From UBA4416 sp036676295 (GTDB taxonomy: Bacteria; Bacteroidota; Bacteroidia; B-17B0; Aurantibacillaceae), in assembly GCA_036676295.1 (NCBI GenBank), contig JAKFDE010000058.1:62001-126000 (forward strand): a stretch of DNA of 64,000 nt, in the 5' to 3' direction. Below the pieces are notes generated by a model, which was given only the letters and a program-made list of their open reading frames with translations, did not search any database and was not told the origin of the DNA. Of this stretch, positions 28,373 through 36,362 are shown piece after piece. A program made the translations under genes and the position numbers. The first letter of the stretch is position 1. Every line of letters begins with the position of its first letter.

Positions 28373-28408
28373 AAAACCCTCTGAAATCAAGTGATTCAGA
28401 GGGTTTTT
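28373..28408 (-). terminator. Displaced original terminator of the tRNA-Cys gene
   Basis: Hairpin aaaaccctctgaa / ttcagagggtttt with A and T runs on both sides, so it can work in both directions. It sits directly next to the 14-bp tRNA 3'-end copy at 28410. Read on the minus strand, it follows that copy exactly as a terminator follows a tRNA gene. The simplest reading is that it ended tRNA-Cys transcription before the element inserted between them. Confidence 0.8.
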
Positions 28409-28409
28409 A

Positions 28410-28423
28410 GAGGTCCCGAGCGG
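28410..28423. other. Attachment site copy (distal att, tRNA-Cys 3' end)
   Basis: 14-bp exact copy of the tRNA-Cys T-arm/acceptor 3' segment found at 38782-38795. The flanking bases differ on both sides, which limits the core to these 14 bp. Confidence 0.85.
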
Positions 28424-28919
28424 TCTTTTATTATTGCTCTGTATGCCTTGCTATTACTATGTTTCTAAAAATTTGCTTAAAATTTAGTGAAGTTTAATTT
28501 TTTATATCCTTACTTCGTGTAAATCTAAAATACTAATTTTTAACTAAAGGTATAAAATTTAATATTAGTTATGTCAGTTGTATTAAAAATTATTCTTGTT
28601 TGTGTTATCGACTTACCGGACTTTCCCGTTTTTTCCTATTGTATCTATTGAGTAACCTTATAGCCCTTTAGTGTCAACGAATAGCGCTCAGTACTTTTAA
28701 GTTTTTTAGGTATTGAGTATCTATTGAGTACAACACTTGTTTATTTTTACTCAATAGATACAACACTTACTCAATAGATAAAAATTTTACAAGTGTTGAG
28801 TATTTTTTCAATTATAATAAGGGTTTTAGAGCTACTCAATAGATACAATAGATATTTTACTAAAAGAAAGAAAAATATAGAATAGGGGCTAAAAAAACTC
28901 GATTTCTCGAGCTTTTAAT
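28424..28919. other. Gene-free element end containing iterons
   Basis: About 500 bp between the distal att copy and the VirE-like gene. The left 200 bp are plain AT-rich DNA. The right 215 bp hold the repeat array described separately. No ORF of note. Confidence 0.7.
28642..28854. repeat. Iteron-like array, possible replication origin
   Basis: Five exact copies of the 13-mer TACTCAATAGATA in both orientations: 28642-28654 and 28718-28730 (as TATCTATTGAGTA), 28748-28760, 28768-28780 and 28833-28845. There are partial copies at 28711-28719 and 28846-28854. A linked octamer caacactt or its complement occurs at 28731, 28761 and 28791. The array is AT-rich and lies 65 bp beyond the stop of the VirE-like helicase gene. 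Such a layout is usual for the origin of plasmids and phage satellites, where a helicase or initiator binds iterons. Confidence 0.7.
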
Positions 28920-30179
28920 TTATGTGTTTTTTTGCTTTTCAATTTCGTCATCTGTTTTTTTGTAAACCAACCATCCCGATATTTTTTCGGCACCCTTTTG
29001 TTGTTTTTTAAAGCCTAATTTATTTAATGCTTCGCCCAACTTTTTAGGAGATAACGACTGTTTTGTTTTTAATGCCAATTCAGATAATAATATTGCCGGA
29101 GGAATATGTATAAAGTTTGAGTATGTATTGTCCGGCAATTTATTACTGTAATAATAACTTAAAAGCTCTTCTTCTTGACTTATCATTGCAAATGCAAGGT
29201 TACATTTATTTAATTCCTCAACCTCTTTGTCGTTAAACCAATAAACAAAACCCGTTTCATATAGTTTATGAGCTTGTGCCCAAACTAAATCCATATCTAT
29301 ATTTTGAGCATCTTTTATTTCTATATTGTCAACTTCAAAAGGCAAAAAACGTCTGCTACCGGTAGAGTCATTTAAAAACTCATTGCCATTTACCGAACCA
29401 ATAAAACTTGCTAAGTGTGGGTATGAGTTTATGTATGGATCAAATTTTTTGTCATAAGTAACAAAAGGAGTTGTAATATAATTCTTCATCATATTTTCAT
29501 TTTGTTTATTGATTTCCTTTAATGTATCATCTAGGTTTATTAAGAAAAATTCAGCTATTAATTGGTTCATTTTCCTTTCATTATTAATGTCAGGTTTACC
29601 ACAATACAAATAGGTAGGATTCAATTGCTTGGGACATAAATTATTGATCCATGTTGTTTTAAATTTACCTTGTCCACCGGTTAAAACAATCATAGTATGG
29701 TTTTTACATTCATTATCATTTAAAACATTTGCAACAACGGCAACAAGCCATTTTTTTAAGTATAAATTCCAAAATTCAGAATTTTTACATTTTACAGTAT
29801 TTGCTAATTCTTGTATATGATCTGTTTCTTCATCCCATGGAAATAAGTTTAAAAAATAATCTTTTACCGGATTTATTTTTGTACTGAAGCTACATTCTAA
29901 AATATCCTTTAAGCCATCCCTACTTACTGTAAATCCTGAGGCGTCTAACTCTCTTTTTATACTTAAAAGTGTGTATTTATCCATTGGTAAATATGCAGCT
30001 CCTTTCGTTGGTTTTTTTCTGTATTCTACTTTAGATTTTATTTCATTAAATCTAAAGTCGTAAGCAGCACTTAACCACCTCTCGACCTCTTGGTTTTTAG
30101 TGTTTTTTTCTTTTTTAGTTTGCGGTTCTATTGTTTCTCCATTAGTGGAATAAATAGCTTCGTTTTCTTGCTTTGCCAT
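28920..30179 (-). CDS. VirE/VapE-like P-loop helicase
   Basis: 419 aa, virulence-associated E family, an ATPase of phages, islands and satellites thought to work in element replication. The Walker A segment TGGQGKFKTT is at residues 167-176 and a Walker B-like LINLDDTL at 213-220. GSVNGNEFLNDSTGSRRFLPF matches the sensor/arginine region conserved in the family. The N terminus lacks a primase domain, and the C terminus has a winged-helix look (SPKKLGEALNKLGFKKQQKG). It is the last gene of a four-gene minus-strand operon (integrase 2, two small genes, this) and faces the iteron array. Confidence 0.87.
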   Translation of the reverse strand: MAKQENEAIYSTNGETIEPQTKKEKNTKNQEVERWLSAAYDFRFNEIKSKVEYRKKPTKGAAYLPMDKYTLLSIKRELDASGFTVSRDGLKDILECSFSTKINPVKDYFLNLFPWDEETDHIQELANTVKCKNSEFWNLYLKKWLVAVVANVLNDNECKNHTMIVLTGGQGKFKTTWINNLCPKQLNPTYLYCGKPDINNERKMNQLIAEFFLINLDDTLKEINKQNENMMKNYITTPFVTYDKKFDPYINSYPHLASFIGSVNGNEFLNDSTGSRRFLPFEVDNIEIKDAQNIDMDLVWAQAHKLYETGFVYWFNDKEVEELNKCNLAFAMISQEEELLSYYYSNKLPDNTYSNFIHIPPAILLSELALKTKQSLSPKKLGEALNKLGFKKQQKGAEKISGWLVYKKTDDEIEKQKNT

Positions 30180-30184
30180 AATTA

Positions 30185-30673
30185 TTATTCAAGGGCTTTA
30201 TTTTTTAAATCATTAAATGGTACTGTTGGGCTTGTAACCCTTGTTGCGTTTTTATTTAATTGTGCGCCCTCCATAATTTCAAATGGTATTTGTCTAAATC
30301 CTTCATTAAAAGCTTGCTTAATCTTAAAAATCAAAGCATTGGTTCTCATTCTTAGGTAATAGTTTAAATTGCTTATTCCATGATACAAGCAAACACCCTC
30401 GAGTTTAAAAATCCTAGTGTTTAGTTTTGAAATCTCTTTACTATTTTCTATTAATTGCATTGTGCTATTTTCTTGAAATTCAATAAAAATTTCTATAGTG
30501 TTTTTAAGTGACCCTATTTGTTGTTGTTTGTAGAAAATATATTTCTCACTAGCATTTTCTTTTTGTCTATATCTTTCTAAATCCTCGGTTAAAGACTGAA
30601 TTTGTTGCTCAAATTCTTTTAGAGCATCCCGTAGCCTTAACCGATTCGTATTATAATTAGATATAGAGTTCAC
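30185..30673 (-). CDS. Coiled-coil protein of unknown function, 162 aa
   Basis: I do not recognise a family. Residues about 10-90 are strongly charged and heptad-like (LKEFEQQIQSLTEDLERYRQ), predicting a coiled coil; the C-terminal third is basic and less regular. It lies 5 bp before the VirE-like gene and 2 bp after the 84-residue gene, so it is co-transcribed with the replication helicase. A helper or loader role is only a guess. Confidence 0.7.
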   Translation of the reverse strand: MNSISNYNTNRLRLRDALKEFEQQIQSLTEDLERYRQKENASEKYIFYKQQQIGSLKNTIEIFIEFQENSTMQLIENSKEISKLNTRIFKLEGVCLYHGISNLNYYLRMRTNALIFKIKQAFNEGFRQIPFEIMEGAQLNKNATRVTSPTVPFNDLKNKALE

Positions 30674-30675
30674 TA

Positions 30676-30930
30676 CTATATTTTGCTTAAATTCAAAATA
30701 TCCTCTTTCGTTAACCCCTTTGATTTTTCTATAAGTTCTTTTAATCTCATATAAAAAAATGTAAGGTTTGCCCGATCTCTGCCCTCCATTTCTTCAAATT
30801 CTAATGAAGAAACAAAGCCCACATACATTAGTTCTATGTAATTAATAGCCCCTTGGTTTCCGTTATAATCATTTAAATCGTATAAGCCTTTTAATAAGGT
30901 TTCAATTTGTGTGTTTTTAGTTGTTTCCAT
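30676..30930 (-). CDS. Small hypothetical protein, 84 aa
   Basis: Unrecognised, acidic, probably all-helical (YNGNQGAINYIELMYVGFVS, then EGRDRANLTFFYMRLKELIE). No signal peptide or membrane helix. It lies between integrase 2 (8 bp gap) and the coiled-coil gene (2 bp gap) in the same operon. Confidence 0.7.
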   Translation of the reverse strand: METTKNTQIETLLKGLYDLNDYNGNQGAINYIELMYVGFVSSLEFEEMEGRDRANLTFFYMRLKELIEKSKGLTKEDILNLSKI

Positions 30931-30938
30931 AATTTGTT

Positions 30939-32168
30939 TTATTGTTGGTTTATAAATATGAAGTCTTGCATTTCTGTTGCTATTTTTTTAGTATCAACAA
31001 AAGCGTAATGCTGTTGTGTCATTGATACTTTTGTGTGCCCTAACATTTTACTTACACTATCTAGGCAGGTTTTGCCGCTGTTTAATGTTATCATGGCAAA
31101 AGTTTTTCGGGCGGTGTGTGTTGTCAATAAGTCTAAAGGAAGATTACAGATCACGCCAATTTCCTTTAAGTACTCATTCATTTTTTGATTTGAGTAAACT
31201 GGCAACACTCCACTATTTAAAATTTTATCATCTGTACGGTGTGTTAAATCCATGTACTTGTTTATAATTTGCTCCGCTTCTTTTAGCAATGGAATTGTAC
31301 TTTTTGTATTTGTTTTTGTACGGTTAATTATAATCCACTTAAAACCTGAAGCTTCGGTTTGTATGTTTTGTACAGAAAACTTTGCTAAATCAACATAAGC
31401 AAGCCCTGTAAAGCATTGAAATAAAAAGCAATCTCTTACATTGTTTAATCTCATAGCATCAAATTTGGCATCTCTGATAATTCTAATTTGCTCTATTGAT
31501 AAGTGTTTCAATGGGGCTTGCTTGGAGCTTTTTATGGTGTAATTGCTTAAGTAATTTTTATCTGCGTAATCATTTATGACTGCATAGTCTATAATTGATT
31601 TTAAAACACCGAGTGTTCTTTTAAAGTAATTAGCCGAATGGTTTTTTTGAGTGCGACAATACAAATAAAAATCCTCTGCAAAGGCTTGTTTAATTTCATA
31701 TATAGCGTAGTCTTTTTGCTTGCGCCCTGTTACTATAAATTCATTTATTAATTCAACGGCTCTTTTGTATCGGTTGTAATTTTTTATTGAGTAATCTAAC
31801 TCAATCATTTTTGCCTTTTTATCCAAATACTCTTCGGCTATTTCGGCGAAGGTTACTTTACTTTTAAAGCCATTTACATAATAATCCTTTAATCTATCAG
31901 AGCTTATGTATTCATCCTTTAAGCGTAAATCAGTTTCAATTCTGTTAAGTTTCAGTTTTACTAAATCCAACTGTTTTTGCTGATTAATAAGCATTTCATT
32001 TAAAGGTGTAATTGCTCCATGAGAAAAATGAGCTGGCAGTACATATACACCTGTACTAATTTCTGCTCGTTTACCTCTTACGGTTAATCTGCAATAGATA
32101 GGCACTAAGCCCAGTTTATTGGCTTTTTTGTTTTTATACCAAAATATTACTTTTACAAAATCTCTCAT
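30939..32168 (-). CDS. Tyrosine recombinase 2 (Bacteroidota type, Arg I replaced)
   Basis: 409 aa from the ATG at 32168 (MRDFVKVIFWYKNKKANK); the longer frame to 32231 begins with a TTG inside a repeat cluster and is unlikely. It has an N-terminal arm-binding-like domain, a SAM-like core-binding domain (about 105-205) and a catalytic domain (about 220-400). Catalytic residues: H351-x2-R354 (THTARKTF), H378 (LGHTKVS) and Tyr388 (QQHYAFV). The first catalytic Arg is replaced by Ala257 (CFTGLAYVDL); such changes are known in conjugative-transposon-type integrases of this phylum (IntDOT also lacks the usual residue). It may act as integrase, excision factor or in a second recombination event. Confidence 0.88.
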   Translation of the reverse strand: MRDFVKVIFWYKNKKANKLGLVPIYCRLTVRGKRAEISTGVYVLPAHFSHGAITPLNEMLINQQKQLDLVKLKLNRIETDLRLKDEYISSDRLKDYYVNGFKSKVTFAEIAEEYLDKKAKMIELDYSIKNYNRYKRAVELINEFIVTGRKQKDYAIYEIKQAFAEDFYLYCRTQKNHSANYFKRTLGVLKSIIDYAVINDYADKNYLSNYTIKSSKQAPLKHLSIEQIRIIRDAKFDAMRLNNVRDCFLFQCFTGLAYVDLAKFSVQNIQTEASGFKWIIINRTKTNTKSTIPLLKEAEQIINKYMDLTHRTDDKILNSGVLPVYSNQKMNEYLKEIGVICNLPLDLLTTHTARKTFAMITLNSGKTCLDSVSKMLGHTKVSMTQQHYAFVDTKKIATEMQDFIFINQQ

Positions 32169-32194
32169 ATATAATTGAATAAAAGATTTGTAAC

Positions 32195-32275
32195 AGGGCT
32201 GTTGTTGCTCTTCAACAAACAGATGCAACAAAGGGGAGCAACATTTGTTGCTTGTTGTTGCGAAAATTGCTTAGT
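32195..32275. repeat. GTTGC/GCAAC repeat cluster 1
   Basis: Upstream of recombinase 2: gttgttgct, cttcaacaaac, atgcaacaaa, gcaacatttgttgc (palindromic) and ttgttgttgcg within 80 bp. The same motif family forms two larger clusters at 34240-34335 and 37345-37436. Confidence 0.65.
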
Positions 32276-32317
32276 TTTGTTCATTGTTTTATAGTTACTT
32301 CGACGTTATTATTAAAC

Positions 32318-32350
32318 TTAAACCCTTTGTTTCCCGACAAAGGGTTTTTT
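32318..32350. other. Hairpin A of a matched pair
   Basis: On the minus strand ccctttgt-CGGGAA-acaaaggg, an 8-bp stem with a 6-nt loop, extended by aa/tt. On the + strand it ends in a T run and could be a terminator. The same architecture recurs at 32391-32414. Confidence 0.65.
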
Positions 32351-32390
32351 GTTACTGTTGCTTTTGATTGTGTACTTCATTTTTTTATTA

Positions 32391-32414
32391 AGCCTTTAGT
32401 TACCGCTAAAGGCT
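32391..32414. other. Hairpin B of a matched pair
   Basis: On the minus strand gcctttag-CGGTAA-ctaaaggc: the same 8-bp stem length and almost the same loop (CGGKAA) as hairpin A, but with compensating changes in the stem. No T run follows on the minus strand, so it is not a plain terminator. Confidence 0.6.
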
Positions 32415-32456
32415 CGGGGTTAGTATTTTTTACGTTTGCTTGACAGAGTGTTGTTT

Positions 32457-32732
32457 TTAGTCTTTTGTTTCAGGTTTTTTATTTATAGTGTTAATGTAGT
32501 TTTGTAAATCACTTTCTTTAATTTTTTTGTAACGTTTCCCTTTTGCTTTTATGTTCCCTTCGCGGATATGCCAGTTAACTCCATTTGCTGATATGCCTAA
32601 TTTTATAGCGACTTGTTTTACTGTAAATGTGGGTTCGCTTTGCTGCCCGGTGACAAGTTCTTTTAGTTCGTTATAAGCTTTTTGCAAAAACGAAACTCTT
32701 TCTTCTAATATTTCTATGGTTATTGCGCTCAT
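32457..32732 (-). CDS. Excisionase-like helix-turn-helix protein
   Basis: 91 aa. The first 30 residues form a short coiled coil (ITIEILEERVSFLQKAYNEL). A MerR/excisionase-type winged HTH follows at about 35-80 (FTVKQVAIKLGISANGVNWH, then KAKGKRYKKIKESDLQNYI). This is the usual small DNA-binding partner upstream of Bacteroidota integrases; it may act as recombination directionality factor or as regulator. It is encoded 3 bp after the 49-residue gene and about 290 bp before recombinase 2. Confidence 0.82.
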   Translation of the reverse strand: MSAITIEILEERVSFLQKAYNELKELVTGQQSEPTFTVKQVAIKLGISANGVNWHIREGNIKAKGKRYKKIKESDLQNYINTINKKPETKD

Positions 32733-32735
32733 ATT

Positions 32736-32885
32736 TTATCGGTTGAATTTTGGTAGGTAATTAAAACCACTTTTAAATTGTTGCTGTATAAAAGTTTTGG
32801 TTAAATTTTTAATGTGCTGTAATTGCTCAAATTTGCTCATGTGATTTTTTGAGGCTTTTGACTTGACTATTTTTGTTTTTCTCAT
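32736..32885 (-). CDS. 49-aa basic hypothetical protein
   Basis: A short gene starting at ATG 32885, 2 bp after the stop of the upstream HTH gene and ending 3 bp before the excisionase-like gene, so it lies in a tight operon. The product (MRKTKIVKSKASKNHMSKFE, then QLQHIKNLTKTFIQQQFK) is basic and helical. Family unknown; a small DNA-binding or regulatory protein is possible. Confidence 0.55.
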   Translation of the reverse strand: MRKTKIVKSKASKNHMSKFEQLQHIKNLTKTFIQQQFKSGFNYLPKFNR

Positions 32886-32887
32886 GG

Positions 32888-33097
32888 CTATATGTAGTTT
32901 TTAATATCCACTTGAAAGAATGAACAGATGTTGCGTAATTCAGAAATTGTTGGCTCTCGTTCACCTCTGACAAGCATTGCCCATTTTTTTCTTTTTACAT
33001 TGATTTTATTGTAAAATTCTTCATTTGGGATAAACCCAAAAGGCGCTTTACTTTTGAGGATTTCTGCTATTAAACTTGTTTTTTGCTTTGTTTCCAT
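32888..33097 (-). CDS. Small Cro-like HTH regulator
   Basis: 69 aa from the ATG at 33097 (METKQKTSLIAEIL); the longer frame to 33136 has no better start. The central and C-terminal part (NVKRKKWAMLVRGEREPTIS, then ELRNICSFFQVDI) looks like a compact XRE-type helix-turn-helix. It is divergent from the 158-aa HTH gene, with palindromes between them, and leads the small operon that includes the excisionase-like gene. Likely the Cro-like arm of a maintenance/induction switch. Confidence 0.72.
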   Translation of the reverse strand: METKQKTSLIAEILKSKAPFGFIPNEEFYNKINVKRKKWAMLVRGEREPTISELRNICSFFQVDIKNYI

Positions 33098-33138
33098 TTT
33101 TTTTAATACTTTAGCATAGTTAATTTTATAATACAAAG

Positions 33139-33176
33139 TAAAATATAATTTTACAAAGTCTAATATAGTTAGACTA
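33139..33176. promoter_or_regulatory. Divergent operator palindromes
   Basis: Two inverted repeats in the divergent promoter region: gtaaaat-ata-attttac (33139-33155) and agtctaa-tatag-ttagact (33158-33176). They are 19 bp apart centre to centre, about two helical turns. They are good candidates for operators bound by the two flanking HTH proteins. Confidence 0.65.
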
Positions 33177-33227
33177 ATAAAGTTATTAATTTACTGATTT
33201 TCAACTTAAAAGAATTTTTATTTTGAT

Positions 33228-33704
33228 ATGGCAAAAGAAAAAAAGGATGATTTATCACTAAAAAGAAAGACAGAAGTTTGGGAGGTAAAAAGAGTAGCTG
33301 AAGCTATGACAAGTGATCGGGGTTATACTACTCTTGTCCCTGATTCAGAATTTTTTTTCTCACAGAATGTGCTGACCAGAGTGAAATGGTTACTAGATGC
33401 CAAGGGAAAAAATATTGAATGGTTGGCGAATGAAATTGGACTGAAGACAAAAGCAAGCTTATATACTGGGTTTAAGCGAGGAACAATCACTTTTAGCCAA
33501 ATATTTTTTATTTCACAAGTATTGGGAGTTGAGCCTTATTTTTTTTTCGCGCCTGAAGTTATAGGATTAATGACCGACGAGGTATCAAAATCAAAGAAGA
33601 ATCCAGACCTAAAGGGTTTTCTTTTGAGTCTCAATAAGCGTCTTCACACTGAATTAAATATAAAAGGTGCAGTTAAAAAGAGTTTAAGTGAGTCCGGAAA
33701 TTAG
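33228..33704 (+). CDS. XRE-like HTH repressor
   Basis: 158 aa. A central helix-turn-helix is visible at about 50-105 (VKWLLDAKGKNIEWLANEIG, then LKTKASLYTGFKRGTITFSQ), flanked by charged tails. It is transcribed divergently from the Cro-like gene across a 130-bp region with two palindromes. This is the only + strand gene of the island core. Such an arrangement is a CI/Cro-like switch in many prophages and islands; no LexA-type protease domain is present, so induction would need another signal. Confidence 0.75.
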   Translation: MAKEKKDDLSLKRKTEVWEVKRVAEAMTSDRGYTTLVPDSEFFFSQNVLTRVKWLLDAKGKNIEWLANEIGLKTKASLYTGFKRGTITFSQIFFISQVLGVEPYFFFAPEVIGLMTDEVSKSKKNPDLKGFLLSLNKRLHTELNIKGAVKKSLSESGN

Positions 33705-33753
33705 TTGATCGCCCATCGTGATTTAATGGTAGCGTATCAGTATTTACGAAGGA

Positions 33754-34038
33754 TTATCTTTTGCAATACTGCTGATATAATAACGATATCAATTGAAGAA
33801 GAAAGCCGACGATAAGTAAAATCAATCCAAATTTATTTAGTCTATTGGAAATATTCTTTGAGTTATTAAGATTAATAAAAAGTTTTTCGTCTAGTGGATT
33901 ATCTTGCCAAAAACCGATTGTTTTTGAAGATTTTTCTACAATTTCAGAAATTGAATTGTTTAACCTGTCGGATGCAATAAATAAAATAATTACCCCAATT
34001 ATGTCCAAGATCAATCCAAAAGCCGATAAATTATTCAT
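33754..34038 (-). CDS. Two-helix membrane protein, 94 aa
   Basis: Unrecognised. Hydrophobic helices at about 4-22 (LSAFGLILDIIGVIILFIAS) and 70-88 (FGLILLIVGFLLQLISLLYQ) enclose a polar loop with a WQDNP motif. The two halves look alike (LDIIGVIILF versus LLIVGFLLQL). It is convergent with the HTH repressor. Could be a small membrane effector, or a superinfection or maintenance protein; unknown. Confidence 0.65.
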   Translation of the reverse strand: MNNLSAFGLILDIIGVIILFIASDRLNNSISEIVEKSSKTIGFWQDNPLDEKLFINLNNSKNISNRLNKFGLILLIVGFLLQLISLLYQQYCKR

Positions 34039-34355
34039 ATCTTATAAAGATAATTATTTCATTTAATGTAAGCCATACATTAGCAATAAATGTTGCAGAG
34101 TTAAGGCAACAACTATTGCACTTGTTATAATAGTTGTTTCAAGAAGTATAAATTTGGAATATAAAGGATTTCTTCTAGTACTTTTTTAATACTTTTGTTA
34201 ACCGGTAGAAGCATGAAATCCCCTATTTGTAAGGCTTTTAAATTGTTGCAACGTTTGTTGCAACAGACTGCAACAAATGGTGCAATTCTATTGTTGCAAC
34301 AATATTGAAACTGTTGTTGTCTTGTTGTTGCACTTAAGTTAGAAATCTCAAAATA
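34039..34355. repeat. Gene-free stretch with GTTGC/GCAAC repeat cluster 2
   Basis: No gene. Isolated copies tgttgcag (34091) and ggcaacaac (34106) lead to a dense cluster at 34240-34335: two near-tandem ttgttgcaac copies (34242 and 34255), tgcaacaaa (34269), a perfect 14-bp palindrome attgttgcaacaat (34290-34303), then ctgttgttgtcttgttgttgcac. It lies downstream of the 666-residue gene and may be a recombinase-arm, regulator-binding or silencing region. Confidence 0.7.
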
Positions 34356-36356
34356 TTAGTGTTTTATTGAATCTTTTGGTGTCATTAAAACATTTTTCGG
34401 TTTTAGGCTTACCGTTTTAGTAGAAATAGCAATTGCTGAATCTAGTTTATTGTTTGTTTTAACTGACTCTGGCGCTAATATTTTTGATTCCGTTTTAACT
34501 ATAGAATCTTCAACAACTTTAATTAATGGATCTTTGGTAAAAATTACAAGTAGACTCCATAAAACGAGAGACGATAAAACTAATGCAATTATAATGTTTT
34601 TATGTTCTTTAATTTTTTTAGTGTCCCTGCTTACTAATAAAATCAGTAAAACGAAAATCCCCAACGAGGTAGAAAGGGCTAACATAAATAGAAAGGCCTG
34701 GTAAGGAGTGTTTATGAATTTGAAAGTTGGTAAAGAAGCTGCGACAAACGTGACTAAAGCAGTGAAAATACCTAATATTTCCATAGATTTAACTTCTCTG
34801 TTTTTTATTTCTTCTTTTTGATGATTGAATTCAGAAAAATCTTTTTCGATATTTTCAAATATTTCAATTGAAGTTTTAAGATTATATACCTTTTGTTTAT
34901 TTTCTTCAAATTCATCAATATATTTTTGTCGAGAAATGGGTAATGAAAATGATGATGCTATGAAAATTTCTTCTAATGCTTGATTGTCTGTTTTAGCAAG
35001 GCATTCGGAGTATGGTAATTGATAGACATAATTAAAGTTTTGCTCTGACCATTCCACATTAATTTTATAGCTAGTGATAATTTCTTCACATGTAGTGATA
35101 ATTTCCCTTGCAGGAGTTAGAAATTCAAGAGCCTTTCTATTATTGTAAAGTGATTCAAGTTTTTTAACAAGAAATATTAGATACTTATACTGAGGAAAAA
35201 AATTCTTTATTCCAGTTTGTTCTTGAAATGAGGTGATTTCTTTATAAACTCTTTCAATTTCTTCTATAGAACTGTTTTTTGCATCAACCAACATTGAAAG
35301 CTCATTATTAATTGCATACATGTAAGCAACTATATACGAATATTTAGTAAAATGACTTTGTTCTTTGTCATTCTTTATAGCAGTATATTTTTCTGATAAA
35401 AGCTCTTTTATTTTCCTTAAACCTTCAATATTTTTAGCACAATCTTTATAAAATTTAATGTGCCTGTGTATGTCTAAAAGATTAAACGTTGGGTAATCAC
35501 CTTTTTCTTTAATAGTTGCGCAATCATCACTTATTATAGATTTCCATTTAGTATCTAATTCGTAGTGTGATTTAATGTATTTTTTCCAAGTAGGATAAAA
35601 ACTATTATTAAACGAATCGGGTGATAACTCAGTTATCTCGCTATTTTTTACAATGTAAACTGATTTTTCGCTTAAATGTTGTTTTCGTACAATCCATTTA
35701 CAAATTAAAAAGTCACATTTATTCTTTAGTAACAAAGAGTATTTATTACCACCTAATCGGTCACGTTTAGCAAAATTTGTTGACAATTCATTTAAGTCCT
35801 TCAAATGATCTGTTTCAGGAGTGTAAAAATGATCGTAAGCAGAAACTTGAATATTTGCTAGAAAGAAGTTTATATTTTTGTTTTCAGAGAAGTCATGCTC
35901 TTCAAATTTATCCCTTAATTCTAAATTGTGGTTTAAAATATATTCCCTATTATTTAAGCTGTATTTTAGTTTTGTGGTTATATAAAAATCCAAGTATAAA
36001 GTATGCGCAAACTTTATCCACTCTATAAAATTTATATTTAATTCTTTAGCAATACATTCCTGAACTTCATTGTTAGGAGGGAAGAAAGAAGGAATGATGT
36101 TAAATTCATTGGATGTTTTTTTTAAATACTCATCAAAATGAAGAACTTTTGCATATTCACCAAGCAAAACAGAAGCATTAAGCATATCGAAAATTTGATC
36201 TCGACAATCTTCAACTTTTTTCTTAAATAAATTTGTGTTTTTTTCTAGATTTTCAGGAGGATTAAACTCTTCTGCCTCAAAATCAAATTCTTTCCACCAT
36301 TCTTCCGGGAATTCCTTTTTTAAAAGAGGACTAATTTTTTCAATTTCAAGACTCAC
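34356..36356 (-). CDS. 666-aa protein with C-terminal membrane helices, likely effector of a Panacea pair
   Basis: I recognise no family. Residues 1-515 are soluble, charged and probably helical, with no clear nuclease, ATPase or protease motif. Three hydrophobic helices follow at about 520-540 (ILGIFTALVTFVAASLPTF), 545-570 (AFLFMLALSTSLGIFVLLIL) and 590-610 (IIIALVLSSLVLWSLLVIF), then a 50-residue Ser/Thr/Lys-rich tail. It is encoded 6 bp after a Panacea-like gene. This geometry (large cytoplasmic sensor plus membrane helices at the end) is known from abortive-infection effectors that act on membranes; here the role is inference. Confidence 0.72.
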   Translation of the reverse strand: MSLEIEKISPLLKKEFPEEWWKEFDFEAEEFNPPENLEKNTNLFKKKVEDCRDQIFDMLNASVLLGEYAKVLHFDEYLKKTSNEFNIIPSFFPPNNEVQECIAKELNINFIEWIKFAHTLYLDFYITTKLKYSLNNREYILNHNLELRDKFEEHDFSENKNINFFLANIQVSAYDHFYTPETDHLKDLNELSTNFAKRDRLGGNKYSLLLKNKCDFLICKWIVRKQHLSEKSVYIVKNSEITELSPDSFNNSFYPTWKKYIKSHYELDTKWKSIISDDCATIKEKGDYPTFNLLDIHRHIKFYKDCAKNIEGLRKIKELLSEKYTAIKNDKEQSHFTKYSYIVAYMYAINNELSMLVDAKNSSIEEIERVYKEITSFQEQTGIKNFFPQYKYLIFLVKKLESLYNNRKALEFLTPAREIITTCEEIITSYKINVEWSEQNFNYVYQLPYSECLAKTDNQALEEIFIASSFSLPISRQKYIDEFEENKQKVYNLKTSIEIFENIEKDFSEFNHQKEEIKNREVKSMEILGIFTALVTFVAASLPTFKFINTPYQAFLFMLALSTSLGIFVLLILLVSRDTKKIKEHKNIIIALVLSSLVLWSLLVIFTKDPLIKVVEDSIVKTESKILAPESVKTNNKLDSAIAISTKTVSLKPKNVLMTPKDSIKH

Positions 36357-36362
36357 AGGTTA

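Noticed and set aside
28640..28855. CRISPR-like array
   Set aside because: Repeats are 13 bp, in both orientations and unevenly spaced; no cas genes are near.
32169..32231. N-terminal extension of recombinase 2
   Set aside because: Starts with TTG inside a repeat cluster and encodes a sequence unlike family N termini; the ATG at 32168 fits better.
32252..32443. Small + strand ORF of 63 codons
   Set aside because: Covers the two hairpins and has no protein family look; treated as non-coding.
33706..33755. tRNA-like D-arm (tgat-ttaatggtagcgt-atca) after the HTH repressor gene
   Set aside because: No matching acceptor stem, anticodon arm or T-arm follows. Likely chance or an old remnant.
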